A stretch of 64,000 bases of DNA. Source: Actinomycetota bacterium (lineage in GTDB: Bacteria; Actinomycetota; Actinomycetes; Actinomycetales; Microbacteriaceae). Below are positions 48,207 to 56,746 of the stretch, in pieces (position 1 is the first letter of the stretch; each line of letters begins with the position of its first letter). The translations under genes were made by a program, and so were the position numbers. Location of the stretch: assembly GCA_018268455.1 (NCBI GenBank), contig JAFDWM010000295.1:20991-84990 (forward strand), read 5' to 3'. Under the pieces are notes generated by a model. The model saw only the letters and a program-made list of their open reading frames with translations, ran no database searches and was not told the DNA's origin.

Positions 48207-49493
48207 ATGGCGAGGTTCCTGCTCACGAGCATGCCGTACACGGGGCACGTCGCTCCGGTGCTGGCGGTCGCTCGCGAGCTGGTGCGTCGTGGTCACCACG
48301 TGCGGTTCTACACGGGTTCCCGGTTCCGGACCCGGATCGAGGCGGCCGGCGTCCGCCTCGTGCCATGGGAGCACGCGCCCGACTTCGACGAGAACGACAT
48401 CGCGGCGACGTTCCCGCGCATGGTCGGCGAGAAGAGCATGCGGCAGCTGTTCATCAACATGGTCGACTGCTTCATCCGGACGGCGCCGGGCCAGGTCGCG
48501 GACCTCACTGCCGAGTGGGAGCGCGAGCCGTGGGAAGCGCTCGCCGCGGACGAGACCTCGGCGGGCGCCGTCCTGTTCTGCGAGACGGTCGGGCGCCCCT
48601 GGTCGACGTTGGCCGTGCTGCCCCTGAACCTCCTCGGACCCGGCGGTCCCCCCAGCGGCATGGGGATCCGGCCCGGCGCGAACCCGGTCACGAAGCTGCG
48701 CGATGCGGCGCTGCGCGGGCTCGTGCCGCTGATCTCCCGCCCGCTGATCAGCGCGCTCGACAGCGCGCGCCGCGACGTGGGGCTGGAAGCGCGAGGCCGG
48801 AGCTTCGATCGGCTCACGTTCTCGCCGACGCTCATCCTGGCCAGCGGCGCACCGGGCCTCGACTATGCGCGCACCGACAGGCCGGAGCATCTGCACTTCG
48901 TCGGGGAGCTCACCGGGCGCAGCGGCCCGAGATCGACACCGCTGCCGCCGTGGTGGGGCGATCTGGACGGCAGGCGCGTCGTGCTCGTGACCCAGGGCAC
49001 CCAGAACATCGACCCGGAGGATCTGATCCGTCCGGCGCTGACCGCCCTGGACGGCCGTGACCTGATCGCCGTCGCGACCACCGGGATCCCGGGTGTCGAC
49101 GCGTTCGAGTTCGATGTGCCCGCGAACGCCCGCACGATCGGTTTCGCGCCGTTCGCCGAGCTGCTGCCGCGCGTCGATCTCGCCATCACGAACGGCGGCT
49201 GGGGCGGCACCCTGGCGATGCTCGCCCAGGGCATCCCGCTCGTCGTCGCCGGGGGAGACCTGGACAAGCCGGAGGTCGCGGCGCGGGTGGCCTTCAGCGG
49301 CGCCGGGGTGAATCTGCGAACGGGCACCCCGCGCGCGGCGGCCGTCGGCGCCGCCGTGGACCGCATCCTGACGGACGGATCCTTCCGCGCCTGCGCGCAG
49401 CGGATCTCCACCGCACTGAACGAGCTCGGGGGTGCGGCGCACGCGGCCGATCTGCTCGAGCGGGCGGCGCAGGCGCCGGTCAATCCGTCGTGA
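48207..49493 (+). CDS. GT1-family glycosyltransferase (MGT/UGT type)
   Basis: A 428-residue two-domain GT-B enzyme. The N-terminal acceptor domain starts ARFLLTSMPYTGHVAPVLAVARELVRRGHHV; the C-terminal donor domain has VVLVTQGTQNIDPEDL, VDLAITNGGWGGTLAMLAQGIPLVV and GGDLDKPEVAARV, matching the nucleotide-sugar-binding signature. It probably glycosylates a small hydrophobic compound. AGGAGGGAA precedes the ATG. Its 3' end overlaps the convergent TetR gene by 14 bases. Confidence 0.87.
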   Translation: MARFLLTSMPYTGHVAPVLAVARELVRRGHHVRFYTGSRFRTRIEAAGVRLVPWEHAPDFDENDIAATFPRMVGEKSMRQLFINMVDCFIRTAPGQVADLTAEWEREPWEALAADETSAGAVLFCETVGRPWSTLAVLPLNLLGPGGPPSGMGIRPGANPVTKLRDAALRGLVPLISRPLISALDSARRDVGLEARGRSFDRLTFSPTLILASGAPGLDYARTDRPEHLHFVGELTGRSGPRSTPLPPWWGDLDGRRVVLVTQGTQNIDPEDLIRPALTALDGRDLIAVATTGIPGVDAFEFDVPANARTIGFAPFAELLPRVDLAITNGGWGGTLAMLAQGIPLVVAGGDLDKPEVAARVAFSGAGVNLRTGTPRAAAVGAAVDRILTDGSFRACAQRISTALNELGGAAHAADLLERAAQAPVNPS

Positions 49494-50082
49494 ACGCGCA
49501 GTCCAGCGCGAGCGACGCGTACGACAGGATGTTCGCCCGGGAGGCCGCGGCTCCCAGCTCCAGTCCGATCAGCGGATAGAGGTCGTAGGCGTCCTCCAGG
49601 GCGACGATGTTGCGCGCGATCGCGGTGAGGTCGGCCGTGGGGCGGAACGCTCCGAGGGCGGCCCCGATCTCGATCGTGGAACGGTACAGCGCCACCTGGC
49701 GCTCCACGATCGAGCGATGCAGCGGACGGTACTGCGGCTGCTCCCGCAGCAGCGGGATGCTCTCGTACGCCATGCGCAGATGGTCGCTGATCTCGTCGGG
49801 CACGCCGGCCTTGACGAGCTTGGCGAGGCGGCGCACCGGATCCGGCTCCTGCTCGGCGATCGTCCTGCGCTGCTCGTACATCTCCTCGAGCACGCCCTCG
49901 ACCGTCGCGTACATCAGGTCGTCGAAGCTGGGGAAGTAGTACAGCACGCTTCCCGCGCTCACGGAGGCCTCGGCGGCGACCGCACGCACATTGGTCGCGT
50001 TCAGCCCGCTGCGGCCCGCGACGCGGCGCGCGGCGGAGATGAGCGCGGCGCGGCGCGCGCTGTGCTTGTGCGGTGCCGACAC
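49480..50082 (-). CDS. TetR-family regulator of the permease/peptidase locus
   Basis: A 200-residue regulator with an N-terminal helix-turn-helix (ALISAARRVAGRSGLNATNVRAVAAEASVSAGSVLYYFPSFDDL in the region about 12-55) and a variable ligand domain. GTG at 50082. It lies 57 bases downstream of the APC permease gene on the same strand, so they are likely cotranscribed. Two matching TGAAC-N4-RTTCA sites between the permease and the divergent peptidase gene are its probable operators. Confidence 0.88.
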   Translation of the reverse strand: MSAPHKHSARRAALISAARRVAGRSGLNATNVRAVAAEASVSAGSVLYYFPSFDDLMYATVEGVLEEMYEQRRTIAEQEPDPVRRLAKLVKAGVPDEISDHLRMAYESIPLLREQPQYRPLHRSIVERQVALYRSTIEIGAALGAFRPTADLTAIARNIVALEDAYDLYPLIGLELGAAASRANILSYASLALDCAFTTD

Positions 50083-50139
50083 GGCGACCCCTTCCTGCGA
50101 GCCGACGATGCCCCGGTGTCCCGATCGAGAGGAGATGAC

Positions 50140-51636
50140 TCAGCCCTCGTCATCCACGACGACCGTGGTCAGCTCAGCATAGTGCCGGGGATTGCGGGCC
50201 TTGAGCACGAAACCGACCACGATCCCGATGAGGAACAGCACGGGAGTCGGGGCCAGGAGGGCGATGTTGATCGGTCCCTCCACGCCGGAGACGAGGCTGA
50301 AGTTCGTCGCGATGAGCACCCATCCCACGATGAGACCGATCGCGCCCAGCGCGGGCGCGATGAGCACCCGCCAGGCGCTGTGTCCTCGCCGGTCGCGCAG
50401 GAAGAATCCGACCACGGCGATCGCCGCGACCGCCTGTGCGAAGACGAGACCCGCGACGCCCACCGAGTACACCGGCAGGGCGAAGCCGAGGAACGGATCC
50501 GCACCGCTGGCGAGGGTGATCACGATGGCCGCGAGCGAGATGATGCTCATCACAAGGCTGGCGTGGTGCGGAGCCTGGGTCTTGATCTGGGTGCGTGCCA
50601 GCCAGGCCGGCAGAAGTCGTTCGCGCCCGATCGAGAACAGGTAGCGGGTGCAGGCGTTGTGGAAGGCGAGGAGGCACGCGAAGAAGCTCGTCACGATGAG
50701 GATCCGCATGGTGATCGACGCCCTCAGGCCCAGATGCTGCTCACTGGCGTTGAACACCATGTCCTGGAAGGTGTCCTGCTGCGCGAGTTTGAGCACGCCG
50801 TCCACCCCGAAGGCGACCGTGAGGATCCAGAACGTGAAGGCATAGAAGACGCCGAGGAATGCGATGGCGATGTAGGTGGCCATCGGCACTGTGCGGGTCG
50901 GACGGATCGCCTCCTCCGTGTAGATCGCCGTGCTCTCGAAACCGAGGTAGGCGCCGAAGCCGAACACGAACAGGGCACCGCTGCCGGCCGCGAAGAATAC
51001 GTTCTGCGGGGCGAACGAGGCGAACGAGATCGGCTCAGGTCCGCCCTGGGCGAGCACGCCGATCGCGAGGATCAGCAGGATCGCGACCTCGGCGGTGAGC
51101 AGTACCGCGAGCACCTTCGCACCGACATCGATCTTGCGATACCCGAGGATCCCCACGGCGAGGAAGGCGATGAGCGCGTAGACGGTCCAGGGCAGCTTGA
51201 TCCCGAAGAGTGCGTCGAAGGTCATCTCGCCGAAGAATCCGACGAAGCCGTAGAAGCAGATGCACAGCGCCGCGTAGGAGAAGATCGTGACGAACACGAT
51301 CCCGATGCCCACCGGTTTGCCGAGGCCCTTCGCCCCGTAGATGTAGAACGCTCCCGCGTTGCGGACGTAGCGCGACATCGCGGTGAACCCGACCGCGAAC
51401 AGCATCAGCACGACGCCGGAGGCGAGCATGGCACCGGGGCCGCCGATCCCGGCGAGGCGGAAGTCGGTGGGCGCGGCGCTCGCGACGACGGTGAGGGGCG
51501 CCGCCGCGGAGATCACGAAGAAGACGATCGCCCACACGCCCAGCCGGCGTCGGGCGAGTGAGGTGCCGCCTGTCAGGGCGGTGTCGGCCGCTGCGGCGGC
51601 GACCGCGGGATCGGCGGGGGAAGGTCGAGACATCAT
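50140..51636 (-). CDS. APC-family amino acid permease
   Basis: A 498-residue transporter with about 12 membrane helices. The N-terminus VWAIVFFVISAAAPLTVVASAAPT and the FVFGFGAYLGFESTAIYTEEA segment are typical of APC transporters. Substrate unknown. Two adjacent ATGs (51636, 51633) are possible. Its promoter has a perfect TTGACA -35 and a -10 that overlaps an operator. Divergent from a DmpA-type aminopeptidase, which suggests uptake of peptides or amino acid derivatives that the peptidase handles. Confidence 0.9.
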   Translation of the reverse strand: MMSRPSPADPAVAAAAADTALTGGTSLARRRLGVWAIVFFVISAAAPLTVVASAAPTDFRLAGIGGPGAMLASGVVLMLFAVGFTAMSRYVRNAGAFYIYGAKGLGKPVGIGIVFVTIFSYAALCICFYGFVGFFGEMTFDALFGIKLPWTVYALIAFLAVGILGYRKIDVGAKVLAVLLTAEVAILLILAIGVLAQGGPEPISFASFAPQNVFFAAGSGALFVFGFGAYLGFESTAIYTEEAIRPTRTVPMATYIAIAFLGVFYAFTFWILTVAFGVDGVLKLAQQDTFQDMVFNASEQHLGLRASITMRILIVTSFFACLLAFHNACTRYLFSIGRERLLPAWLARTQIKTQAPHHASLVMSIISLAAIVITLASGADPFLGFALPVYSVGVAGLVFAQAVAAIAVVGFFLRDRRGHSAWRVLIAPALGAIGLIVGWVLIATNFSLVSGVEGPINIALLAPTPVLFLIGIVVGFVLKARNPRHYAELTTVVVDDEG

Positions 51637-51679
51637 CGGCTCCTGGTTCGGTCCGCGGTCGCGGGACGGCGACCACGCT

Positions 51680-51693
51680 TGAACAGTGATTCA
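51680..51693. promoter_or_regulatory. Operator 1, TGAAC-N4-ATTCA
   Basis: TGAACAGTGATTCA, extended by one more pair to TTGAA-N6-TTCAA. It covers the -10 box of the permease promoter. Same pattern as the site at 51747. Confidence 0.75.
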
Positions 51694-51717
51694 AGAGAGT
51701 TAACCAGACAATGTCAA
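51689..51717 (-). promoter_or_regulatory. Promoter of the permease-TetR operon
   Basis: On the minus strand TTGACA (51717-51712) is 17 bases from TTGAAT (51694-51689). This is the best sigma-70-type promoter in the window and is overlapped at its -10 by operator 1. Confidence 0.72.
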
Positions 51718-51738
51718 GCAGAACAGGCGATATTGCCC

Positions 51739-51744
51739 TAAACT
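51739..51744 (+). promoter_or_regulatory. -10 box TAAACT of the peptidase gene
   Basis: TAAACT lies just upstream of operator 2 and about 36 bases ahead of the ATG at 51781. No clear -35. Confidence 0.45.
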
Positions 51745-51746
51745 TC

Positions 51747-51760
51747 TGAACATTCGTTCA
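51747..51760. promoter_or_regulatory. Operator 2, TGAAC-N4-GTTCA
   Basis: TGAACATTCGTTCA is a perfect 5-base-arm inverted repeat placed over the expected start of the peptidase transcript. Shares the TGAAC-N4-RTTCA form with operator 1. Confidence 0.75.
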
Positions 51761-51780
51761 AAGCAGATCGGAACAGCTGT

Positions 51781-52935
51781 ATGACTTCGCAACCCCGCAT
51801 CCATCGTCCGGACGTGCGCGCTCGTCACCTCGGCATCGTCTTCGACGGGGAGCCGGGACTCTGGGATGCGATCACCGACGTGCCCGGTCTCGAGGTCGGC
51901 ATCACGACGCTCATCGACGGTGAGGGGCCGCATGCCGTGCGCACCGGAGTCACCGCGATCCTGCCGCGGGGGCGTGGCGGGATCGGTGACGCGTGCGCGG
52001 CTGCCGTGCACTCCTTCAACGGCAACGGCGAGCTGACCGGACGGAGCTGGATCGACGAATCCGGATCCCTGGCGCTGCCGATCGCGATCACGAACTCGCA
52101 CGCCGTCGGGGCAGTGCACGCGGGCGTGGACGCCTGGCTGGCGGAGAACCGTGCCGACCTCGCGGCGCAGTGGCTGCTGCCGGTGGTGGGTGAGACCTGG
52201 GACGGCTACCTCAATGACATCAACGGCGGCCATGTGCGTCCGGAGCACGCGGCTCAGGCGATCGACGCGGCCGCGGGTGGGCCGGTGCCGGAGGGCAACG
52301 TCGGCGGCGGGACCGGCATGAACTGCTACGGGTTCAAGGGTGGCACCGGTACGGCGTCGCGCATCGTTCGCCACGGCGACGAGGAGTACGTGGTCGCGGC
52401 GCTGATCCAGGCCAACTTCGGCTCGCGCTCCGAGCTGCGCCTCGGTGGCATCCCGGTCGGGCTTGAGACCGCCGCACCGAACCCGATGGACGACACGGAC
52501 TGGTTCGCCCAGGACCGCGCGCGCGGTCGGGCTGTCGCCGGTGCCGGATCCGCGATCGTCGTCATCGCCACCGACGCCCCGCTGCTGCCGGGGCAGTGCG
52601 CGGCACTCGCCCGGCGCGGAGCCCTCGGGCTCGGGCGCAGCGGAACGGCCGGCAGCCACTTCTCCGGCGACATCGTGCTGGCGCTGTCGACAGCGAATCG
52701 GGGAGCGCTGAGCTCCTCGTTCCCGGACGAGGAGCCGGCGGGCTACGAGCAGCTGACGTTCGTGCCGTGGGGGCGGATCGATCCGTTCCTCACCGCTGCC
52801 GTGCAGGCCGTCGACGAGGCCGTGTGGAACGCGCTGGTCGCCGCCGAGGACATGACAGGACGCGACGGGCACGTCAGCCCCGCGCTCCCGCACGACGAGA
52901 TCCGCGCGGTCGTCGCGCGGCTCGCGGCGCGCTGA
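51781..52935 (+). CDS. P1-family (DmpA/BapA-type) aminopeptidase
   Basis: A 384-residue N-terminal-nucleophile hydrolase. GNVGGGTGMNCYGFKGGTGTASR is the family hallmark; the self-cleavage point should be the Gly-Ser in GTAGSHFSGDIVLALSTAN, where the new N-terminal Ser is the nucleophile. Relatives act on D-amino-acid amides, N-terminal D/L-Ala or beta-peptides. Its regulation together with an amino acid permease fits a catabolic unit for unusual peptides. Confidence 0.88.
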   Translation: MTSQPRIHRPDVRARHLGIVFDGEPGLWDAITDVPGLEVGITTLIDGEGPHAVRTGVTAILPRGRGGIGDACAAAVHSFNGNGELTGRSWIDESGSLALPIAITNSHAVGAVHAGVDAWLAENRADLAAQWLLPVVGETWDGYLNDINGGHVRPEHAAQAIDAAAGGPVPEGNVGGGTGMNCYGFKGGTGTASRIVRHGDEEYVVAALIQANFGSRSELRLGGIPVGLETAAPNPMDDTDWFAQDRARGRAVAGAGSAIVVIATDAPLLPGQCAALARRGALGLGRSGTAGSHFSGDIVLALSTANRGALSSSFPDEEPAGYEQLTFVPWGRIDPFLTAAVQAVDEAVWNALVAAEDMTGRDGHVSPALPHDEIRAVVARLAAR

Positions 52936-52957
52936 GCCGGGGGCGGGGCGGCTCCTG

Positions 52958-52963
52958 CATGAT
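52958..52963 (+). promoter_or_regulatory. -10-like CATGAT, leaderless spacing
   Basis: CATGAT (one mismatch to TATGAT) followed by six bases and ATG at 52970. Confidence 0.35.
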
Positions 52964-52969
52964 GGACCC

Positions 52970-53569
52970 ATGGACACCGTCACCGCCGCCTGGCTGCGCG
53001 CACGCCCCGCGCTCACCGGAACCGCACCCGCGCTGCACAGGGACTCGACCCCGCAGGAGCCGCTGGCGCTGTTCCAGAACTGGATCACGGCGGCTGCGGA
53101 GGACGGCGTTCCGGAGCCGCACGCGATGACGCTCGCGACCGTGGATGCGGACGGCCTGCCGGACGCGCGCACGCTCCTGCTCAAGGACGTCGACGAGCGC
53201 GGCTGGGCTTTCGCGGGCCCGCGTTCGTCTGCGAAGGGACGGCAGCTGGCGGCGAACCCCGTGGCCGCTCTCAGCTTCTGGTGGCAGCCGGTGCTGCGGG
53301 CCGTGCGGGTGCGCGGCCCGGTGCAGGAGGCCTCGCGCGAGGACAGCGCGGCCGATCTGGCCACCCGTTCCGCCGCGGCGCGCGCCGGAGTGGCAGAAGG
53401 GGACTGGGTGCTCTGGCGCGTCGTGCCCACCCGGGTCGAGTTCTGGCAGGGGGCGCCGGATCGGCGCCACACCCGGATCGTCTACACACCGGACGCCGAT
53501 GGTTGGCGTCATTCCTGGAACCAGGAGGAACGTCCGCGCCGGGGCGCGGACGGGGAGGAGTACGAATGA
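52970..53569 (+). CDS. Pyridoxamine 5'-phosphate oxidase-like protein
   Basis: A 199-residue FMN-binding split-barrel protein. PEPHAMTLATVDADGLPDARTLLLKDVD and FWWQPVLRAVRVRGPV carry the FMN-binding segments, and RVEFWQGAPDRRHTRIVY is the C-terminal PdxH-type motif. It probably makes PLP from PNP/PMP, although several PdxH-like paralogues in actinobacteria have other roles. ATGA overlap with the following cupin gene. Confidence 0.82.
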   Translation: MDTVTAAWLRARPALTGTAPALHRDSTPQEPLALFQNWITAAAEDGVPEPHAMTLATVDADGLPDARTLLLKDVDERGWAFAGPRSSAKGRQLAANPVAALSFWWQPVLRAVRVRGPVQEASREDSAADLATRSAAARAGVAEGDWVLWRVVPTRVEFWQGAPDRRHTRIVYTPDADGWRHSWNQEERPRRGADGEEYE

Positions 53570-53997
53570 GCGACTACGAGGTGACGAGCATCGGGAGCCC
53601 CGATGAGTGGCGATCCTTCCACGGCGGCTTCGACGCGGCGCGGTCGCGGGACGGCCGCCGAGTGGTCGATCACGAGCTGACCATGCAGTACATCGGGATG
53701 ACGGCCAACGCCCTGCTGCCCGGAGAGGAGGCCGGTTACTGGCACACGCACGCGCGGATCGAGGAGCTCTACGTGTTCCTCGCCGGACGCGGGCAGATGG
53801 GCGTCGGCGACGATGTCGTCGAGGTCGAGGCGGGCACCGTGGTGCGGGTCGGCCAGGGCGTCGCACGCACCTGGCGGGCGAGACCGGACAGTGCGGGCGA
53901 GCTGCGTTGGCTGTGCATCCGCGCCGGCGGCGAGCAGCTGCCGCACCTGCCGGATGACAGCGCGCGCATCCCGGAACGCGCGATGCCCTGGGACTGA
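53566..53997 (+). CDS. Cupin-domain protein
   Basis: A 143-residue single-cupin protein. The metal-binding motif is GYWHTHARIEELYVFLAGRGQ (His, His, Glu), and the second motif lies at about residues 85-105 (EVEAGTVVRVGQGVARTW), where the usual His is not evident. It may be a small metalloenzyme or sensor. Translationally coupled to the PdxH-like gene. Confidence 0.8.
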   Translation: MSDYEVTSIGSPDEWRSFHGGFDAARSRDGRRVVDHELTMQYIGMTANALLPGEEAGYWHTHARIEELYVFLAGRGQMGVGDDVVEVEAGTVVRVGQGVARTWRARPDSAGELRWLCIRAGGEQLPHLPDDSARIPERAMPWD

Positions 53998-54085
53998 ACT
54001 GCGCCCATCCTCACGCCGACGGTGTGGCCGGACGTTCATCGGCGCGTGAAACGCCATGTTCACCGGATGGTGCCACGCTGGAGGC

Positions 54086-55126
54086 ATGACCGAGGAACTG
54101 CTGCCACCGACCCTGCGTGCCGAGTTCAACACGCTGCTCGACGACGCGGGAGTGCACACCGACCGCCGGCTCGTCATGCGCATGCTGCAGACGGCCGTGC
54201 TGCTCGGTGAGGATCGCACCGATCGGCTCGACCTGAAGATCGCGTCGGCGGCTCTCAGTGAGATGCGCGACGCGTTCCGGCTGTTCGCGCCGTTCCACGG
54301 TGTGCCGAAGGTCACGGTGTTCGGATCCGCGCGCACCGCGCAGGACGATCCCCTCTATCGGCGCGCGCGGGACGTGGCGGCCGCACTCGCCGACGCGGGG
54401 TGGATGGTGGTCACCGGCGCCGGTCCCGGCATCATGCAGGCCGCCGCGGAGGGGGCAGGACCCGAGCGCTCACTGGGTGTGTCGATCCGGCTGCCGTTCG
54501 AGGAGAAGCCGAACGAGGTCGTCAACGAGCAGGACCACGTCGTGGCGATGAAGTACTTCTTCACCCGCAAGCTCATGCTTATGAAGGAGTCGCGCGGCTT
54601 CATCTGCCTGCCCGGAGGGTTCGGCACGCTGGACGAGATGTTCGAGCTGCTCACGCTGCAGCAGACGGGCAAGGCCGAGCCGATGCCGATCGTGCTGCTC
54701 GATCAGGAGGGCGGCACGTTCTGGCGCGGGCTGGAGCGCTTCGTGCAGGAGGACCTCGCCCCGGCGGGGGTGATCTCTCCGGGCGACTTCGACCGGGTGC
54801 TCGTCACCGACTCCGTCGAGGCGGCGACGGCGGCGATCACCGGATTCTGGCGCAACTACGACTCGCTGCGCTGGGTGGGCGATCTGCTGGTGCTCCGTCT
54901 GCGGGCCGAGCCGACCGCCGCCGAGATCGCGGATCTCAACGAGCGCTTCGGATCCCTGCTGACGACGGGGCGGATCGAGGCGAGCGCTGCGCTGCCGGTC
55001 GAGCTCGCCGACAGAGACGCCCCCGACATGCCGCGGCTGACGCTGCGCCTCGACCAGCGCACCGTCGGGAGCCTGTTCCGGATCATCGACGCGATCAACC
55101 GACTCGGATCCGCCCCCGTCGGATGA
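54086..55126 (+). CDS. LOG-family protein (TIGR00730 type)
   Basis: A 346-residue protein. The Rossmann-like LOG domain includes KVTVFGSARTA, VVTGAGPGIMQAAAEGA and the signature LPGGFGTLDEMFE. LOG enzymes release cytokinin bases or other nucleobases from nucleoside 5'-monophosphates. The extra N- and C-terminal parts place it in the longer actinobacterial branch. ATG at 54086 has GGAGG immediately upstream; an in-frame ATG at 54056 exists but looks non-coding. Stops four bases from a convergent gene. Confidence 0.82.
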   Translation: MTEELLPPTLRAEFNTLLDDAGVHTDRRLVMRMLQTAVLLGEDRTDRLDLKIASAALSEMRDAFRLFAPFHGVPKVTVFGSARTAQDDPLYRRARDVAAALADAGWMVVTGAGPGIMQAAAEGAGPERSLGVSIRLPFEEKPNEVVNEQDHVVAMKYFFTRKLMLMKESRGFICLPGGFGTLDEMFELLTLQQTGKAEPMPIVLLDQEGGTFWRGLERFVQEDLAPAGVISPGDFDRVLVTDSVEAATAAITGFWRNYDSLRWVGDLLVLRLRAEPTAAEIADLNERFGSLLTTGRIEASAALPVELADRDAPDMPRLTLRLDQRTVGSLFRIIDAINRLGSAPVG

Positions 55127-55129
55127 GGG

Positions 55130-55483
55130 TCAGGGCTCGGGAGGCGTGTCGGGCAGGTTGCCGCGGCAGGCGTCGCCCGGGTTGAAGTCGCCCATCGCCG
55201 CCTTCATCTCCTTGTTGCGCATGAACATGCCGAAGTTCTGCACGCCGTGATAGCCGTTCTTCTGGTTGCCGCGCATCGCGAGCGCGTCGTCACCGCCGAT
55301 CTCCGGCGGGTTCGGCTCGATGTCGTCCGAGGTGTCCTGACCCGAGAAGGCGCACTCCGACGACGCGTGGCTCGCGCCCTGGGCGTCCTTCCCGTTCCCT
55401 GTCACCTCGCCGGCGTGCGCGGCTCCCGCTCCGGCCAGGATGAGGGCCAGCGCAACGACGGACCCCAGTGCCATTCGCTTCAT
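55130..55483 (-). CDS. Small secreted protein of unknown function
   Basis: A 117-residue protein with a signal peptide (MKRMALGSVVALALILAGAG, cleavage after AHA). The mature part is about 94 residues, rich in Gly, Asp and Asn, and has only two cysteines (ECAFSG and DACRGN), which may form one disulfide. The pattern SSECAFSGQD is seen in a family of small actinobacterial secreted proteins of unknown role. GAAAGG precedes the ATG. Confidence 0.72.
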   Translation of the reverse strand: MKRMALGSVVALALILAGAGAAHAGEVTGNGKDAQGASHASSECAFSGQDTSDDIEPNPPEIGGDDALAMRGNQKNGYHGVQNFGMFMRNKEMKAAMGDFNPGDACRGNLPDTPPEP

Positions 55484-55534
55484 GATCTGCCTTTCGTTCG
55501 ACGAGACGCGTCCCTGCGACTCGTTCCGTGAGCC

Positions 55535-55540
55535 ACGCTA
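55535..55540 (-). promoter_or_regulatory. Candidate -10 box TAGCGT for the secreted protein
   Basis: TAGCGT on the minus strand about 52 bases ahead of the ATG at 55483. The remaining gap up to the glycosyltransferase stop at 55621 shows nothing else. Confidence 0.3.
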
Positions 55541-55620
55541 TGCAGGCGCTGTGCGCCGCGCATCGGTGCTGGCACGGAGACATGCCGATGCCGCGCGTTC
55601 CGAGGCCGCGACGCCGGCAC

Positions 55621-56724
55621 TCACCCTGCGACCGTCGTGGCGAGCAGCTCCTGCACGGCATCCGCCGCCCGCGACGCGCCATCGGAGTCGCGCAGACGCT
55701 CGCCGATCGCCGCGGCGGTGGCGGCGAACGAGGCGTCCTGCAGGATCCGCGTCGTCGCGGCCGCGATCACTTCGGGCGTCGCGGTGCGCCGGATCATGAG
55801 GCCGGCTCCCGCGCTCTGCACCGAGCGCGCCACCATCGGCTGGTCCATCAGCGGGTTCATCGGCAGCAGCAGCAGCGGGACGCCGTGCGCGAGAGCGCGG
55901 AACGCGGTGCTGAGGCCGCCGTGACTGATCACGAGCGAGGCGCGCGGGAAAAGCTCCGCGTGCGGCGCGAACCCGCGCAGCTCGACGTTCGGCGGTGTCC
56001 GGCCGTGCTCCAGCTCCGCGCCGCCGACGGTGACGATCGCGCGCACGGGCAGGGTGCCGAGCGCCGCGATGATGCGGCGATAGGCGTCGGCCTGACCGGG
56101 AAGCTCCGACGTCGACAGGCTGGCCACGACGAGGGGCGGATCCTCCCGTTCCGCGGCGACGCCGCGCTCGCAGCTGCCCGTCCACACGGTCGCTCCGGAC
56201 GGGCGCACGCTCGGATCGAGCATCTCGTCGCACATCACGATCCGCAGGTCGGCTGCGGCCCAGGAACGCAGCATGGAGCGACCCCGGAGCGTGGTGAGCA
56301 TGCCGACGGGGCCGCGTCCGACGCTCTTCGTCCAGAAGTCGAGGTAGGTGTGGAAGAGGACGACGGTGCGGTAGCCCACCGCGGCGGCACTGCGCGCGCA
56401 GCCGCTGACGAGGCAGTCGACCAGGACGACGTCGGGACGCAGCCGGCGGAGTTCGGCGAGCACGCGGCGTTCGAGTGGACGGTCTGACTGCAGGCGTACC
56501 ACCTGGGCGAGTGAGGTGGGCACGGAGCGGGCCACGGACCAATCCCAGAACTCCATCTCGGGCAGCGGCACGAACGGTGCTCCGACGTCGGTCGCGGACC
56601 GGGCGACATCGGGGGCGGCGAGGACATGCACCTCATGTCCTCGCGCCATGAGCTCCGTCACCATCCGCATCAGCGGGGGAAGGTTCCCGCCACCGGGGAA
56701 CGTGATCAACGCGAATCGTGCCAT
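55621..56724 (-). CDS. GT1-family glycosyltransferase
   Basis: A 367-residue GT-B enzyme. The acceptor domain begins ARFALITFPGGGNLPPLMRMVTELMARGHEV; the donor domain contains PPLVVASLSTSELPG, FPRASLVISHGGLSTAFRALAHGVPLLLLP and MNPLMDQPMVA. GAGGAGGA precedes the ATG at 56724. It follows a TetR gene by 22 bases and so is probably controlled by it. Closely related in sequence to the shortened gene at 57387. Confidence 0.87.
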   Translation of the reverse strand: MARFALITFPGGGNLPPLMRMVTELMARGHEVHVLAAPDVARSATDVGAPFVPLPEMEFWDWSVARSVPTSLAQVVRLQSDRPLERRVLAELRRLRPDVVLVDCLVSGCARSAAAVGYRTVVLFHTYLDFWTKSVGRGPVGMLTTLRGRSMLRSWAAADLRIVMCDEMLDPSVRPSGATVWTGSCERGVAAEREDPPLVVASLSTSELPGQADAYRRIIAALGTLPVRAIVTVGGAELEHGRTPPNVELRGFAPHAELFPRASLVISHGGLSTAFRALAHGVPLLLLPMNPLMDQPMVARSVQSAGAGLMIRRTATPEVIAAATTRILQDASFAATAAAIGERLRDSDGASRAADAVQELLATTVAG

Positions 56725-56746
56725 GGCTCCTCCTCGAGCTCGGGCC

